This document shows positions 48,161 to 58,004 of a stretch of DNA of 64,000 nt, one piece after another. How positions within the stretch are numbered: position 1 is the first letter of the stretch; each line of letters begins with the position of its first letter. The position numbers were made by a program, and so were the translations under genes. The notes under the pieces are model-generated. The model was not told where the DNA came from. It saw nothing but the letters and a program-made list of their open reading frames with translations, and searched no databases. The stretch comes from Aureococcus anophagefferens (taxonomy: Eukaryota; Sar; Pelagophyceae; Pelagomonadales; Pelagomonadaceae). Location: contig NW_008705575.1 of NCBI RefSeq assembly GCF_000186865.1, positions 374,891 through 438,890 of the forward strand, written 5' to 3'.

Positions 48161-51100
48161 CTACCGCGCCCGCCCGCGGCTCCGCCCCCGGGGCCGCTTC
48201 GGCGTCTTCTTGCCCGGGAGGCGCGGCGGCGGCGCGTCGTCGCCGCCGGCGAACATGGCGCCGCAGAGCGCGGACGACGGCGCGTCCCCCGCGTCCTCGA
48301 CGGCGTCGCCGTCGTCGAGGGCGCTCTCCTGGGCCTTGGCGGCCTCGAGGAGCGCGGCCGACGGCTGGCTGTCGCGCGTCGCGCCCGCGTCGTCGCCGAA
48401 GAGCCACGAGCTCTGGGGCTCCGGCGTCGGCGGCGCCTCCTCCTCCTTGGCCTCCTCCTTGGCCTCCGGCTCCGGCTCCGGCTCGGGCGCCTCGGGGGGC
48501 GGCGTCGCCTCGCGGGGCGCCGGCTCCTTCTTCTTCTTCTTCTCGGGCGTCGCGGGCGCCGGGGGCTCGTCGCGCGCGGCGCAGATGTGCTGCGCCTCCG
48601 CGCAGGCGCGGTTCTCCGAGGCCCGGAACTTGGCGATGAGCTTCTTCTCGTCGCCCGCGACGTCGTCGAGGGAGATGGACGCGCGGCGCTTCGCGAGGAC
48701 CTTGGACCGGTCGACGTGGTGCACGGACTTTGGCAGGAAGACGAGCTCGTCGAACCACGTGTGGTGGTGGCTGGCGCACGCGCCCACGAGGTCCCGGAGC
48801 AGCGCGACGCAGTCCTCGAAGCGCGCCTCCTTGGCGCCGAGGAGGTAGTAGAGCACGGACGACCGGTCCTCGTCCTGCACGAGGTCGTGCATCGCCGAGT
48901 TCGACGGCGCGGGGTCCGCGAGGTAGCGCTGGAGCCGCACGAGCACGCCAAAAAACACGATGCGCTCCGCCTCCTTGAGCTTCGCGACGAAGTCGATGAT
49001 GCCCTTGTTCTGGCTGCTGAGGTTGCGCCAGAAGTGGGAGATGGGGTCCGCGCTGTAGCTCGACGTGAACGACACGTCGGAGACGAGGAACCGCATGTCC
49101 TCGGCGACGCGGACAAACCTACCAAGCATGACGGTGACGGTTTCTCATTATTTTCCCACCCAAAATCTCTCGAAAATCGTCACGGCCACAGGACGCAGGG
49201 ACGAACTTCTCGAGGTCCTCGTTCGTGCGCTCCACGGAGTCGATGGTCATCTGGAAGACCGTCGTGTTGAACGTCCGGAGCACCTCCTGCATGGCCTCGA
49301 TGCCCTGCTGCGTCCGGTACGGCAGGTCGTCGAGGTCGTCGCCGGCGAGGACCTCGACGAGGCTCGCGCGCCCGCGGGCCACGCGCCCGAGGGCCTTGGC
49401 CGCGGCGCCGCAGCAGCCCGTCTTCGGGGGCTGGACCTCGTGGCGCCGGCGGGCGATCTCGAGCTTCCGCTTTTCGTTCGCGGCGTCGTCCTTGGCGAAG
49501 AGCTCGCAGATCTTCTCGTGGAGCGACGCGGCCGTCGCGGCCTCGATCTTCAGCTCCTCGCTCTCCTTGTAGGCGCAGAGCATGACGACGGCGAAGAAGA
49601 TCGCGTGGATGAGGAACGTGCCGTAGATGAAGGACCCGCGGAACCGCGTCGTGTGGTCGTCGAGGCACGCGAGAAAGCCGAGGAGCACGGCCGCGATGGT
49701 CACGGACAGGCCCAGCGTCTCCACCCTGTTCAGGATCGACGACGAGTAGGGCTGGGTGACGCAGTGGATGACCGTCGCCGGGTACATGCACGCCGTGATC
49801 GCGACGAGCTCGACGAGGATCTCGTCGAAGAGCGCGGAGATGAGGCAGACGGCCCAGACGAGGTACTGCTTGTGGAAGCGCGCCGCGTGGTAGGGCACGC
49901 GGAAGTCGCCGAAGGACCAGCCGTACAAGGCCTGGATGTGGGGCATGTGGACGCCGCGGTGCACCTTGTACTCGTAGTGGATGCACACGTAGGACGCGAG
50001 GGGCAGCCCGACGGAGAAGACGGCGAAGATGAAGCCCGCGGCGAGGCCGAGCACGGCCCGCCGGTCCGCCTCGCACTTGAGCATGGGGTCCGCCCGAAAA
50101 TAGGTCTTCTCGTCGTAGTAGCGGTCGCACCGGAGCATCTGCAGCGCGACGTACGTCATCAGCGGCCGCTGGACGTCCAGGAGCGTCAGGAAGACGCCGA
50201 TCCTCCGGTAGATCTTCTCGCCGAAGTCGCCCTCGTAGAAGTCCAGCGACTTCTTGATCGCCTCCCAGTTCCGGTAGGACCACTCCTCGACGAACTTTGT
50301 GAACATCTCGCGGAGCACGGGCAGGAAGAGGAACGCGAACCCGAAGAAGATGAAGAGGAACTGGAGCCCGAAGGCGCCGAGCTCCGTGAGCTCGAGCACG
50401 CACGTCGGCATAAAAACAGCAAAGTCGAAGAGGCTGAGGTCGAGAAGCATGCGCACGATCTGCACCGGCGGCGCGTGGTTCGGCAGGTTCTCGTAGTTGA
50501 AGCGCATGACCACGGCCATGATCTGCAGGAAGTAGATGTAGACGAGCAGCACGCGGTACCGCGCGAGGTAGGCCGAGTTGACGTGGAGCCAGACGCCCAC
50601 GAGGACCGCGTAGCCGAAGACGACCAGCGCGCCGCGCGCGGCCGCGGACTCCGGGCAGGTCATCGGCGGCAGCACGGAGAGCGTGAAGTACTCCTCGTGG
50701 ATGAGCTCCGAGCACATGCGCCCCCGGTAGCCCGCGTCGCAGCGGAAGTCCGACCGGCAGTGGCCGTACTCGCACTCGTAGAACCTACCGAGCGCGACGG
50801 TGACGATTTCTCGTTGTTTTCCCACCCCGAATCTCTCGAAGATCGTCACGGCCACAGGACGCTGCGTAGAACCGGAACGGCTGCCGCGGCGTGCCCCAGA
50901 AGTCCTTCTTGTTCACGGGCATGGCGTCGCCGCCGTCGCAGGTCGCGCCCTCGGGGCACGAGTAGCAGGGGACGCCCGGGAGGCCGCTGCGCTTCCACTG
51001 CGTGGAGTTCCACGTCGACTCGGAGCTGTAGTAGCCCTTCATGCACACGCACTCGTCGGCCGAGAGCCCCGCGTTCGTCGTGAGCTTCACCGTCGCCACG

Positions 51101-52927
51101 GGGCACGACAGGCACGCCGCCGCGCCCGCGTCGGGCTGGTAGGAGAAGTCGCCGGCGCAGGCGCCGCAGGCGCCGTCGCCGCCCGCGCGCGCGTAGCCGG
51201 GGGCGCACGGCTCGCAGTACAGGTTCGTGCCGTCGGGCTCGGAGCCGGGCGCGCACTGCTCGCACGTGTAGGTCGTGCGGTTAAAATAGCCGATCTTCGC
51301 GCAGTCCGGCTCCGTGTCGTTGACGATCGTCGACGTGCCGTCGTAGTAGACCACTTGCCGGAAGGGGTACTGCGGCAGCGCCATGTCGTTGTAGAACCAC
51401 GAGTGGTTCTGGACCGTGGCCACGTAGTCCACCGTGCCGTTGGCGCGCACGTTCGTCACGGCGTAGGGCGCGTACCTCGGCCGCCGGTCCGTGCCCTTCA
51501 ACGCCACGCGGCCGGAGACGCCCACGAAGTCGACGTCCTGGACCGCGTCCGTGAACAGACCGCCGTCCGCGAGAACCACCTCCGCCTCCCCCGCGGCGTC
51601 GAGGGCGCAGACGGCGATGCCGATGGCGGCGACGGCGTCGTAGGCGTAGCCCGTCTCCAGGCTCCGGTTCGCGGCGTCGTCGAAGTAGCCCGCGCCGAGC
51701 CGCGCGGCGGCGCCCGCGGCCGACAGCGCCGGCTCGTAGTCCGCGGGATCCAGCGTCGCCCAGCGGTCGACCCAGGCGTCCCAGGTCCCGACTTGGGGCA
51801 TGTCCGGCGTCGCGTGGACGCGCAGCGCGCCCTTGGTGGAGGATGCGTAGGCGACGAGGGTGGCGTCGCTGACGGCGCCCGCGCCTGTGTGCAAATCAAC
51901 CGCTGGTTCGGGACGTCCCGACCAAACTTGAGAATTCTCGAGCTCGGTCACATCGACGTCGATTCGGCTGATTCTTGGACGAATCGATTGGTCTCATTGG
52001 GTGCTCGAAGCACGGCGGAAGACCTCGCGTCGAAACGTTCGCATACGCGCACATTGAAGTCGTGTTGAAGATTCGGGTTCCGCGCGGGCCCGCGCCGTGG
52101 AACTCGACGAAGATCCAGAGCGTCTTCGGGTTGAAGAGGCCCACGGCTTCCGCCGCGTCGACGAGGGCCGGGAAGTTCTGGGCGAAGACGACGGCGACGA
52201 TGATCTTGACGCCCTGGTCCACGAGCACCTCGAGCATGGCCTCCGTCTCGTCCGCGTCGCTAAAGTCGTAGATGGGCACGGACACGGACGCGGAGATGCC
52301 GTAGGCGCGCAGCTCCGCGGAGCTCGCGACGTTCGTCGCGACGTTGCCCGTCGCCGGGTCCGTGTCGTCGACGACGATGCCGAAGGTCGTGTAGCCGTAG
52401 GCGTGGAGGAGGTCCGCGACGGCTATGGCCGCGTTGTAGTCGACGGGGCACGTCCGAGCAAAGTAGGGGAACGAGCCGCTGTTCGTGAAGGCCGCGGCCG
52501 TCGCCGACGACGACACGAGCAGCCGGCTCGCGAGGCCCGTGTAGGTCGCCGCGACGGCCACGGTCGTCAGCGACCGGCCCGAGAGGTACGCGTCGTAGGG
52601 AGCGCCCGCGGCGTCGTAGACGGCGGAGGGGAAGCTCCCCGGGCTGTCCCCCGTGTCGGCGACGGACACGTTGAGCGTGTACGCGCAGTCGCTGAAGTTC
52701 GCGAAGGCCGCCACGAGCGACCCGTCGCGCGCGTTGAAGTCCCTGGCCGCCTCGAGGTAGGCCACCGCGACGCTCCGCTGCATGCCGTCCTCGTAGACGC
52801 CGCCGGCCTGGTCCGTGAAGGGCAGCAACGCGCCGAGCTGGAGCTCCACGGCGCCGGCGGGGGGTAGGGCGGCGACCAGGGCGAGCAGGGCGGCCGCCCC
52901 GGCGCACCGAGGCTGCTGCCGCACCAT
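48161..52927 (-). CDS. Receptor-like protein: ligand-binding, Cys-rich and TRP-like membrane domains
   Basis: Four exons (52927-52096, 51884-50873, 50784-49207, 49118-48161) sum to exactly 1460 codons. The 1459-residue protein has a signal peptide (GAAALLALVAALPPAGA). A periplasmic-binding/ANF-receptor-like domain follows (LGALLPFTDQAGGVYEDGMQ, YTTFGIVVDD, KTLWIFVEFHGAG). A Cys-rich segment comes next (CEQCAPGSEPDGTNLYCEPC, CSCPEG-type) with an EGF-like module (CRSDFRCDAGYRGRMC). Eight or more membrane helices follow, spread over about 350 residues (LFIFFGFAFLFLPVL, LGLAAGFIFAVFSVGLPLA), then a long acidic/basic cytosolic tail. It may sense small extracellular ligands and act as a channel or signalling receptor; the ligand and ion selectivity are unknown. 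All three introns are introners. Confidence 0.75.
49119..49198 (-). mobile_element. Introner, family 2 (intron 49119-49206)
   Basis: An 80-bp element is flanked by GGACAAAC (49111-49118) and GGACGAAC (49199-49206), seven of eight matching. In gene sense the upstream copy GTTCGTCC supplies GT, and the element ends CTTGGTAG. It is about 88% identical to the element at 50785, and eight of the ten differences are transitions. Its ends are imperfect inverted repeats sharing GTGACG. Splicing joins EDLEKF to VRVAEDMRFL. Confidence 0.92.
50785..50864 (-). mobile_element. Introner, family 2 (intron 50785-50872)
   Basis: An 80-bp element has perfect 8-bp repeats CGTAGAAC at 50777-50784 and 50865-50872. 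In gene sense, GTTCTACG gives the GT donor and the element runs CAGCGTCCTGTGGCC to GCGCTCGGTAG. Inner ends GTGACGAT are exact inverted repeats. Splicing restores PFRF-YECEYGHCRSDF across the junction of the Cys-rich region and EGF-like module. Confidence 0.93.
51885..52087 (-). mobile_element. Introner, divergent family 1 member (intron 51885-52095)
   Basis: A 203-bp element has perfect repeats GCCCGCGC at 51877-51884 and 52088-52095. The gene-sense donor is GC (GCGCGGGC) and the acceptor CACACAG. The interior keeps family 1 blocks in the same order: CTTCAACACGACTTCAATGT (compare CAACGTCGCTTCAACGTG), GCTTCGAGCACC, and TCCAAGAATCAGCCGAATCG (compare TCCAAAAATCAGCCGAAACG). The ends no longer match the GGGCAG type. 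Splicing joins VEFHGAG to AVSDATLVAYASS inside the ligand-binding domain. Confidence 0.85.
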
Positions 52928-53007
52928 AGCTCCCGTGTTTTTCTATTCGTATCTTCTCGCGTCGATTGACGAGTAGTTGACGTTTCGAAAAGCGTGCTTG
53001 ATAGCCG

Positions 53008-53787
53008 ATGGCTGCCCATAGACTGGCGTGCGGTTTAGGTTTGCGCGTCTGGAAAGGCAGCGGCGGTGCGCATCGCACGGTCGTCATTGCAGGCGCTCTC
53101 GGCGTCAAGCAGAGATTCTACGAAAAGTACGCAGCTCATGTGAGCAGCGAAGGCCTGAACGCAGTGACCTTTGACTATGTGGGCGTTGGGGCGAGCAAGC
53201 CCGAAGGCTACGAGCACGCGACGCTGGACGACTGGGCGACAAATCAAGACGACGTGCTGGGCTACGCGTCGGACGAGTTCGACAGACCGATCACGCTCGT
53301 CGGCCACAGCATCGGCGCGCAATTCCTCGGGACGCTCGCGCGCCGCGACCGCGTCGACCGCCTCCTGACGATCTCCTCCATGAACAACGAGCTCCGCCAT
53401 CAACGGCAGAACGGCCTCGCGCTCCAGGCCTTTTGGAAGGTCGGCGTGCCCGCGCTGTGCTCCGCGTTCGGCCGATTCCCCGCGAAGTCGCTGGGCCTCT
53501 TCGAAGACGTGCCGTCGGCCGTCATGCTCGGCTGGCGAAGATGGGTGCTCGAAGGGAGCCCGTGGCACGATGGCACAACCCCGGCGCCGGGCAGCGTCGC
53601 GTCCCTCTCCTTCGGGGACGACGAGTACGGCGACCTCGCGGCGGTCCGGTCGTTCCACGACGCGGCCTTCGGCGACGCGACGACGTACCTCCGGCCCGAC
53701 ATCGCGGGCGTCGGGCACCACGGGTTCTTCAAGGAGCGCCACGCGAGCCTCTGGCGGGACGTGCACGGCTGGGTCGATGCGGGTTGA
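53008..53787 (+). CDS. Alpha/beta hydrolase of the COG4757 type
   Basis: This 259-residue protein resembles a group of predicted serine hydrolases best known in bacteria. It has AHRTVVIAGALGVKQRFYEK in place of the usual HGxG strand, AVTFDYVGVGASKPEGY, and the nucleophile elbow ITLVGHSIGAQFLG (Ser in GHSIG). The late ADIAGVGHHGFF-like segment (RPDIAGVGHHGFFKE) provides the catalytic His. It has no signal peptide, so it is probably cytosolic; the substrate is unknown. Transfer from bacteria is possible but not tested. It is divergent from the receptor gene, with 80 bp between starts, and the sparse upstream space suggests a shared promoter. Confidence 0.75.
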   Translation: MAAHRLACGLGLRVWKGSGGAHRTVVIAGALGVKQRFYEKYAAHVSSEGLNAVTFDYVGVGASKPEGYEHATLDDWATNQDDVLGYASDEFDRPITLVGHSIGAQFLGTLARRDRVDRLLTISSMNNELRHQRQNGLALQAFWKVGVPALCSAFGRFPAKSLGLFEDVPSAVMLGWRRWVLEGSPWHDGTTPAPGSVASLSFGDDEYGDLAAVRSFHDAAFGDATTYLRPDIAGVGHHGFFKERHASLWRDVHGWVDAG

Positions 53788-53954
53788 AGTCCGGGTTGAA
53801 GAGTAAACTCTATGTGCAATATAAAGATCCTCTCACGGCAAGTCCCTCGGCACATTGCGGAAACCGCTGCTGCGGGGCTGCTTGTCGGGCCCGTCCTCGT
53901 CCGACGGCGGCGCGGGCCGAAGGACACCGAGGCCCGCCCTCGTCGCCGACGCTC

Positions 53955-56900
53955 CGGTGCTCCGCGTGCGCGGAGCCGCCGGAACAAACCAGCACCGTGG
54001 CGGCGCCGGCGGGCGATGGGACGGCCTGGGCGGCGGCGGCGGAGGCGCGGGACGTGCCGGCGCTCCTGGCCCAGCTCGCCGAGTGCCACGGGAGCCTCTT
54101 CGGGTCGCCCGGCGCCGGCGCCGAGGCCCACTGGAAGGCGCTCGCCCCCCACTTCGCCCTGCAGCAGGTGCGGTCGGGCTCCGTCTTCAGGCGCGTCGGC
54201 CGCGACGACCTCTTCTTCGTCGTCGCGGGCGAGGTGGACCTCGTCGTGAACCCGGCGGGCGCTTCCGCGCCGGCGGGGTCGTCGCGGAACATGCTCGGCT
54301 CCTTCTCCGCGGCCATGTTCCGGCGCGCGAGCCTCGGCGGCCGCGACCGCAAAGTGCTGCGGACGATGGGCCCGAAGGAGGTCTGCGGCGTCATGGAGCT
54401 CGTCAAGGGCGTGGACCAGCGGCGCGACTCGCGGGTGCGGGAGCGCGAGGTCTACCCGACGGACGTCGTCGTGCCCCGGGGCGGCGGGGACGCCCTGCTG
54501 CTGAGCCTGCCGAAGCTCGAGTTCGCGGCGATGCGCGCGTCGGAGAACCCCCCCGTGGCCGACTTCTGCGAGCGGGCCGAGAAGGCCTGCGACACGTCGA
54601 CGGTGGACTGGATGCGGCGGACGTCGTTCTTACGGGGCCTGAGCCCGAAAGCGCTGGCCGTGCTCAGCCAGCTCGCGACGTTCCGGTCCGTGCACGGGCG
54701 GAAGCAGATCGTCGCGCAGGGCGAGCCCACGCGCAAGTTCTACATCGTGTTGGCCGGGGCGCTGGACGTGAGCATCGGGTCCGAGGCGGCGGCGACGCGC
54801 AACGCGGCGGCCTTCGAGGCGCGGGAGGCGCGCGCGCGCGACGCCGAGGCGGCGGCGGCGTCGGCGTCGCGGCCCGCGACGCTCCTGGAGCGCCTCGGCG
54901 GCGCGGGCCGCACGGTGCGGCTCAAGCCCGGGGGCGGCTCGGGCCGGGGCGCGGCGTCGGGCTTCAACTTCCTCCGGGGTACACCAAAAACGGCCTCCGC
55001 GCGGGCCGGCCTCGGGTCGCCGAGCCGCGGCGACGACGAGGGCACGTCGGACTTCGAGGCGGACCCGGAGGCGAGGGACGTTGGCGTCCTCGCCGCCGGC
55101 GACTTCTTCGGCGAGCTGTCATTACTGGAACGGGAGCGCGACGAGGGCGCGGACGCGCCGCAGCGCGCGACGCTCGTCCGGCGCGAGGCGCTCCGCGCGT
55201 CCGCGACGGTGCGCACGCGCGAGCAGTCCTTACTCCTCTGCTTCGACGCGGGCCCCTTCCTCGACGCGATCCGCGACTTCCCCGTGGCCGCGGCGGAGGT
55301 GCAGGACGCCGTGAAGCTGCGCATGACGGGCCAGCTGCAGGCGCTCGATCTGCCCATTTTCCACGACGTCGAGCCGGATCGGCTCCGCCACTTCACGGGC
55401 ACCATGGAGGTGCGGAGCTTCGCGCCGAAGACGACCCTGTTCGCCTACGGCGACGCCGGCGACGACTTCTTCATCCTGCTGCAGGGCGAGGTGACGATTC
55501 GAGATAAGGGCGGCGCGGAGATCGTGACCCTGAAGACCAAGGGCGACTACTTCGGCGAGCTCGCCCTCGCGCGCGCGGAGCCGCGGTCCGCGACGGTGAT
55601 CGCCGCGTCGCCGGCGGTCTGCGCCTGCGTCGACGGCGCGCGGTTCCGCGACATCTTCCTCGAATCGCCCGCCGCGCGCGCGGAGTTCGAGATCAAGGCC
55701 ATGCGCGAGAAGGCGAGCGCGGGCGCCGTGCTGTCGCACCCGGTGACGCGCGACCCCTTCCGGAAATTCTTGGATGCGGAGCTCGCGTCGGAGAACCACG
55801 AGTGCTGGGACGCGATCGCCGACTACCGGCGCCGCGTCGCCGCGTCCGAGGGCGAGGTCACGGACGCGGACGAGGCCAACGCCATGGCGAGGACCCTCTA
55901 CGACGCCTTCATCGCGCCGGGCTGCGACACGCAGGTCAACGTGTCGTCGAAGATGGCGGGCAAGTTACGGGCGAAGATCTACGACGAATCGGCGGGCGAC
56001 GCGGCGCTCTTCGACGGCGTCGCCGCGGAGATCGACCGCATGCTCCGGGGCAACATGATGCGCTTCGCGGCCAAGGCCGAGTTCAAGGCCGCCCTCGAGG
56101 AGCTCGCCGCCTACAACCCGTCGACGAGGCGCCACTCGTCGTGGCAGAAGCGGCGCGACGAGAAGCGGCGCGCGGCCGCCGCGGCCGCGCCGCCGCCCGC
56201 GCCGTCCTCGTCGCCGCCGCCGCCCGCGCCCGACGCCGACGTCGAGGTCGTCACGGTCGTGGAGGTCCGGTCGCCGAGCGACGACGGCGGCGACGCGGAC
56301 ACGGCCGCGTGCTTGCCGGACAAGGCGCCGCCCGAGATCTCGTCCATCGACTCGACGGTGGCCTTCTGCCGCGGTCTCTCATTGGCGTTCCTGCGCGAGT
56401 TCGCCGCGGACCAGGGCTTCCAGCCGAACACGCCGACGATGGCCGCGCGCGACCGCGGCGGCACGAAGCTCCCGCTCGCGGACGAGCTCGGCGACGGCGC
56501 GCGGACGCGCGACGGCGACCGCGCGGCGGGCGCGGCGTCGCTCTACGTGTCGCACGCCCACGGGGCGCCCTTCCGCGGGCTGCTGGACGCGCTGGAGGCC
56601 TACCTCGACGACGAGGGCTACGACGCGTCGACGACGTTCTTCTGGATCGACGTCTTTAGTCTGCCCCCGGCGCCCCAGTCGCCATCGGTGGCGTTGCCGA
56701 CGGTCGCGGCCTGCGTGGGCACCATCGGCACCGTCGTCGTCGTTTTGGACGGCGCCGCGACGGCGCTGTCGCGGCTCTGGTGCCTCTTCGAGATCTCGAG
56801 GAGCCTCGCGGAGCCGAATCTGTGCCTCCACTTCACGATGGCGCGGGCCCACCGGGCGCGCTTCGTCGAGGCCCTGGACGCCGACGGCGGCGCGGCGCTC

Positions 56901-57194
56901 CTCGGCGGGCTCGACGTCGCGCGCGCGGCGGCGCACGCGGACCGCGACCGCGCCGCGATTTTAGGGGCGCTCGCGGCGTCGCCGGACGCGGAGCGCGCGA
57001 CGAACGCGCGCCTGCGGGCCCGCGTCGAGAGCGCTTTGATCCAGTTCGACTGGTCCAAGTTCGACCGCCGGCGCAAGGACGACGACTTCGCGAAGCCCGA
57101 GCCCGTCCCGCCGGCCGCCAAGGGCGGCGGCGGCTTCTTCCCCCGCATGTCCGGCCGCGCGTCGTCGCGCGTCGACCCGGGCCTCGCGCGATAA
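53955..57194 (+). CDS. Cyclic-nucleotide-binding, RGS and SHxHG-domain signalling protein, 5' end uncertain
   Basis: About 1,080 residues contain, in order: a degenerate cNMP-binding domain (SGSVFRRVGRDDLFFVVAGE, then VDLVVNP), a second one split by an insert (RKQIVAQGEPTRKFYIVLAG then GDFFGELSLLER), and a third complete one (KTTLFAYGDAGDDFFILLQG, FGELALARAEPRSATV). An RGS-type domain follows (RDPFRKFLDAELASENHECW, NVSSKMAGKLRAKI). The C-terminal domain is ASLYVSHAHGAPFRGLLDAL then TTFFWIDVFSL, found in many algal proteins of unknown function. It likely links cyclic nucleotide and G-protein signals. No in-frame ATG lies between the upstream gene and the first domain, so the start here is provisional and a first exon is probably missing. 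Confidence 0.7.
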   Translation, partial: RCSACAEPPEQTSTVAAPAGDGTAWAAAAEARDVPALLAQLAECHGSLFGSPGAGAEAHWKALAPHFALQQVRSGSVFRRVGRDDLFFVVAGEVDLVVNPAGASAPAGSSRNMLGSFSAAMFRRASLGGRDRKVLRTMGPKEVCGVMELVKGVDQRRDSRVREREVYPTDVVVPRGGGDALLLSLPKLEFAAMRASENPPVADFCERAEKACDTSTVDWMRRTSFLRGLSPKALAVLSQLATFRSVHGRKQIVAQGEPTRKFYIVLAGALDVSIGSEAAATRNAAAFEAREARARDAEAAAASASRPATLLERLGGAGRTVRLKPGGGSGRGAASGFNFLRGTPKTASARAGLGSPSRGDDEGTSDFEADPEARDVGVLAAGDFFGELSLLERERDEGADAPQRATLVRREALRASATVRTREQSLLLCFDAGPFLDAIRDFPVAAAEVQDAVKLRMTGQLQALDLPIFHDVEPDRLRHFTGTMEVRSFAPKTTLFAYGDAGDDFFILLQGEVTIRDKGGAEIVTLKTKGDYFGELALARAEPRSATVIAASPAVCACVDGARFRDIFLESPAARAEFEIKAMREKASAGAVLSHPVTRDPFRKFLDAELASENHECWDAIADYRRRVAASEGEVTDADEANAMARTLYDAFIAPGCDTQVNVSSKMAGKLRAKIYDESAGDAALFDGVAAEIDRMLRGNMMRFAAKAEFKAALEELAAYNPSTRRHSSWQKRRDEKRRAAAAAAPPPAPSSSPPPPAPDADVEVVTVVEVRSPSDDGGDADTAACLPDKAPPEISSIDSTVAFCRGLSLAFLREFAADQGFQPNTPTMAARDRGGTKLPLADELGDGARTRDGDRAAGAASLYVSHAHGAPFRGLLDALEAYLDDEGYDASTTFFWIDVFSLPPAPQSPSVALPTVAACVGTIGTVVVVLDGAATALSRLWCLFEISRSLAEPNLCLHFTMARAHRARFVEALDADGGAALLGGLDVARAAAHADRDRAAILGALAASPDAERATNARLRARVESALIQFDWSKFDRRRKDDDFAKPEPVPPAAKGGGGFFPRMSGRASSRVDPGLAR

Positions 57195-57197
57195 TGA

Positions 57198-58004
57198 TTA
57201 CCACACCTCGCCGAAGGCGCCCATGATCGGCGCGGGCGCGCCGTCCGCGTCGACCTCGCGCTTGTTGTCGGGCTCCTCGCCGACGAGCGCGCGCCGCGCG
57301 GCCGCGCACCGCTCCTGGACCTCCTTCGACTTCCAGCCGACGGCGTCCAACGCGATCTTCGCCCACTCGCGGCAGCCCTCGTCCGCCGCGGACACGGCGA
57401 GCGGCGCGAGCGCCTCGACGGCGCCGGCCTCGACGACCTTTTTCCGCAGGTCCGCGTCGGGGCACAGGTTCCAGACCGTGGAGCAGGCGTAGCGCTTCGC
57501 CGACTCGCCGACGTCCGCCGCCTGGAGGAGCTGGACGACGGCCCCGATGGTCCCCGCGGCCGCGACGGCCTTGCGATGGTCGTCGTCGACGGACGCGAGC
57601 GTCGCGAGCGCCCACGCGCCGTAGCCCTTGCGGCCGTCGCTGCCCTTGTTCCGCAGCAGGTCGACGAGCAGGTCGACGCCGCCCCGCTTGATGAGCTCCG
57701 CCGCGTTCTCCGCGCGGTAGCTCAACGTACTGAGCGCGCCCGCCGCCCACTGCTTGCAGTCGTCGCCCCGGGGCAGCTTGAGAATCTGCACGAGGAACAT
57801 GACGGCGTGGTGGTCGCCGAGCTCCTTGCTCCACTCCCCGTCCATGGCCATGTCCATGGCGATGGCCGCCGCGTCCTCCTGCGACTGCTCCGTGCCGAAC
57901 TCGAGCTCGAGGCAGAGCTCCTTGACGGTCATCATGGTGCTCTGGTGGATCATCGTCGGCTTCTTCTCGTCGGTCTCCTCCGCCGCGAAGGTGACCTCGG
58001 CCAT
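57198..58004 (-). CDS. Armadillo-repeat protein
   Basis: This 268-residue protein is built of ARM-type helical repeats, clearest in CKQWAAGALSTLSYRAENAA, ELIKRGGVDLLVDLLRNKG, YGAWALATLASVDDDHRKAV and YACSTVWNLCPDADLRKKVV. The N-terminal 60 residues are acidic and Met-rich. It has no signal peptide. Such proteins act as adaptors; no specific partner can be named. The ATG at 58004 matches the start of the acidic segment and sits in a good context; an upstream in-frame ATG at 58064 would add a less convincing stretch. It is convergent with the cNMP-RGS gene (three bases apart). Confidence 0.7.
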   Translation of the reverse strand: MAEVTFAAEETDEKKPTMIHQSTMMTVKELCLELEFGTEQSQEDAAAIAMDMAMDGEWSKELGDHHAVMFLVQILKLPRGDDCKQWAAGALSTLSYRAENAAELIKRGGVDLLVDLLRNKGSDGRKGYGAWALATLASVDDDHRKAVAAAGTIGAVVQLLQAADVGESAKRYACSTVWNLCPDADLRKKVVEAGAVEALAPLAVSAADEGCREWAKIALDAVGWKSKEVQERCAAARRALVGEEPDNKREVDADGAPAPIMGAFGEVW

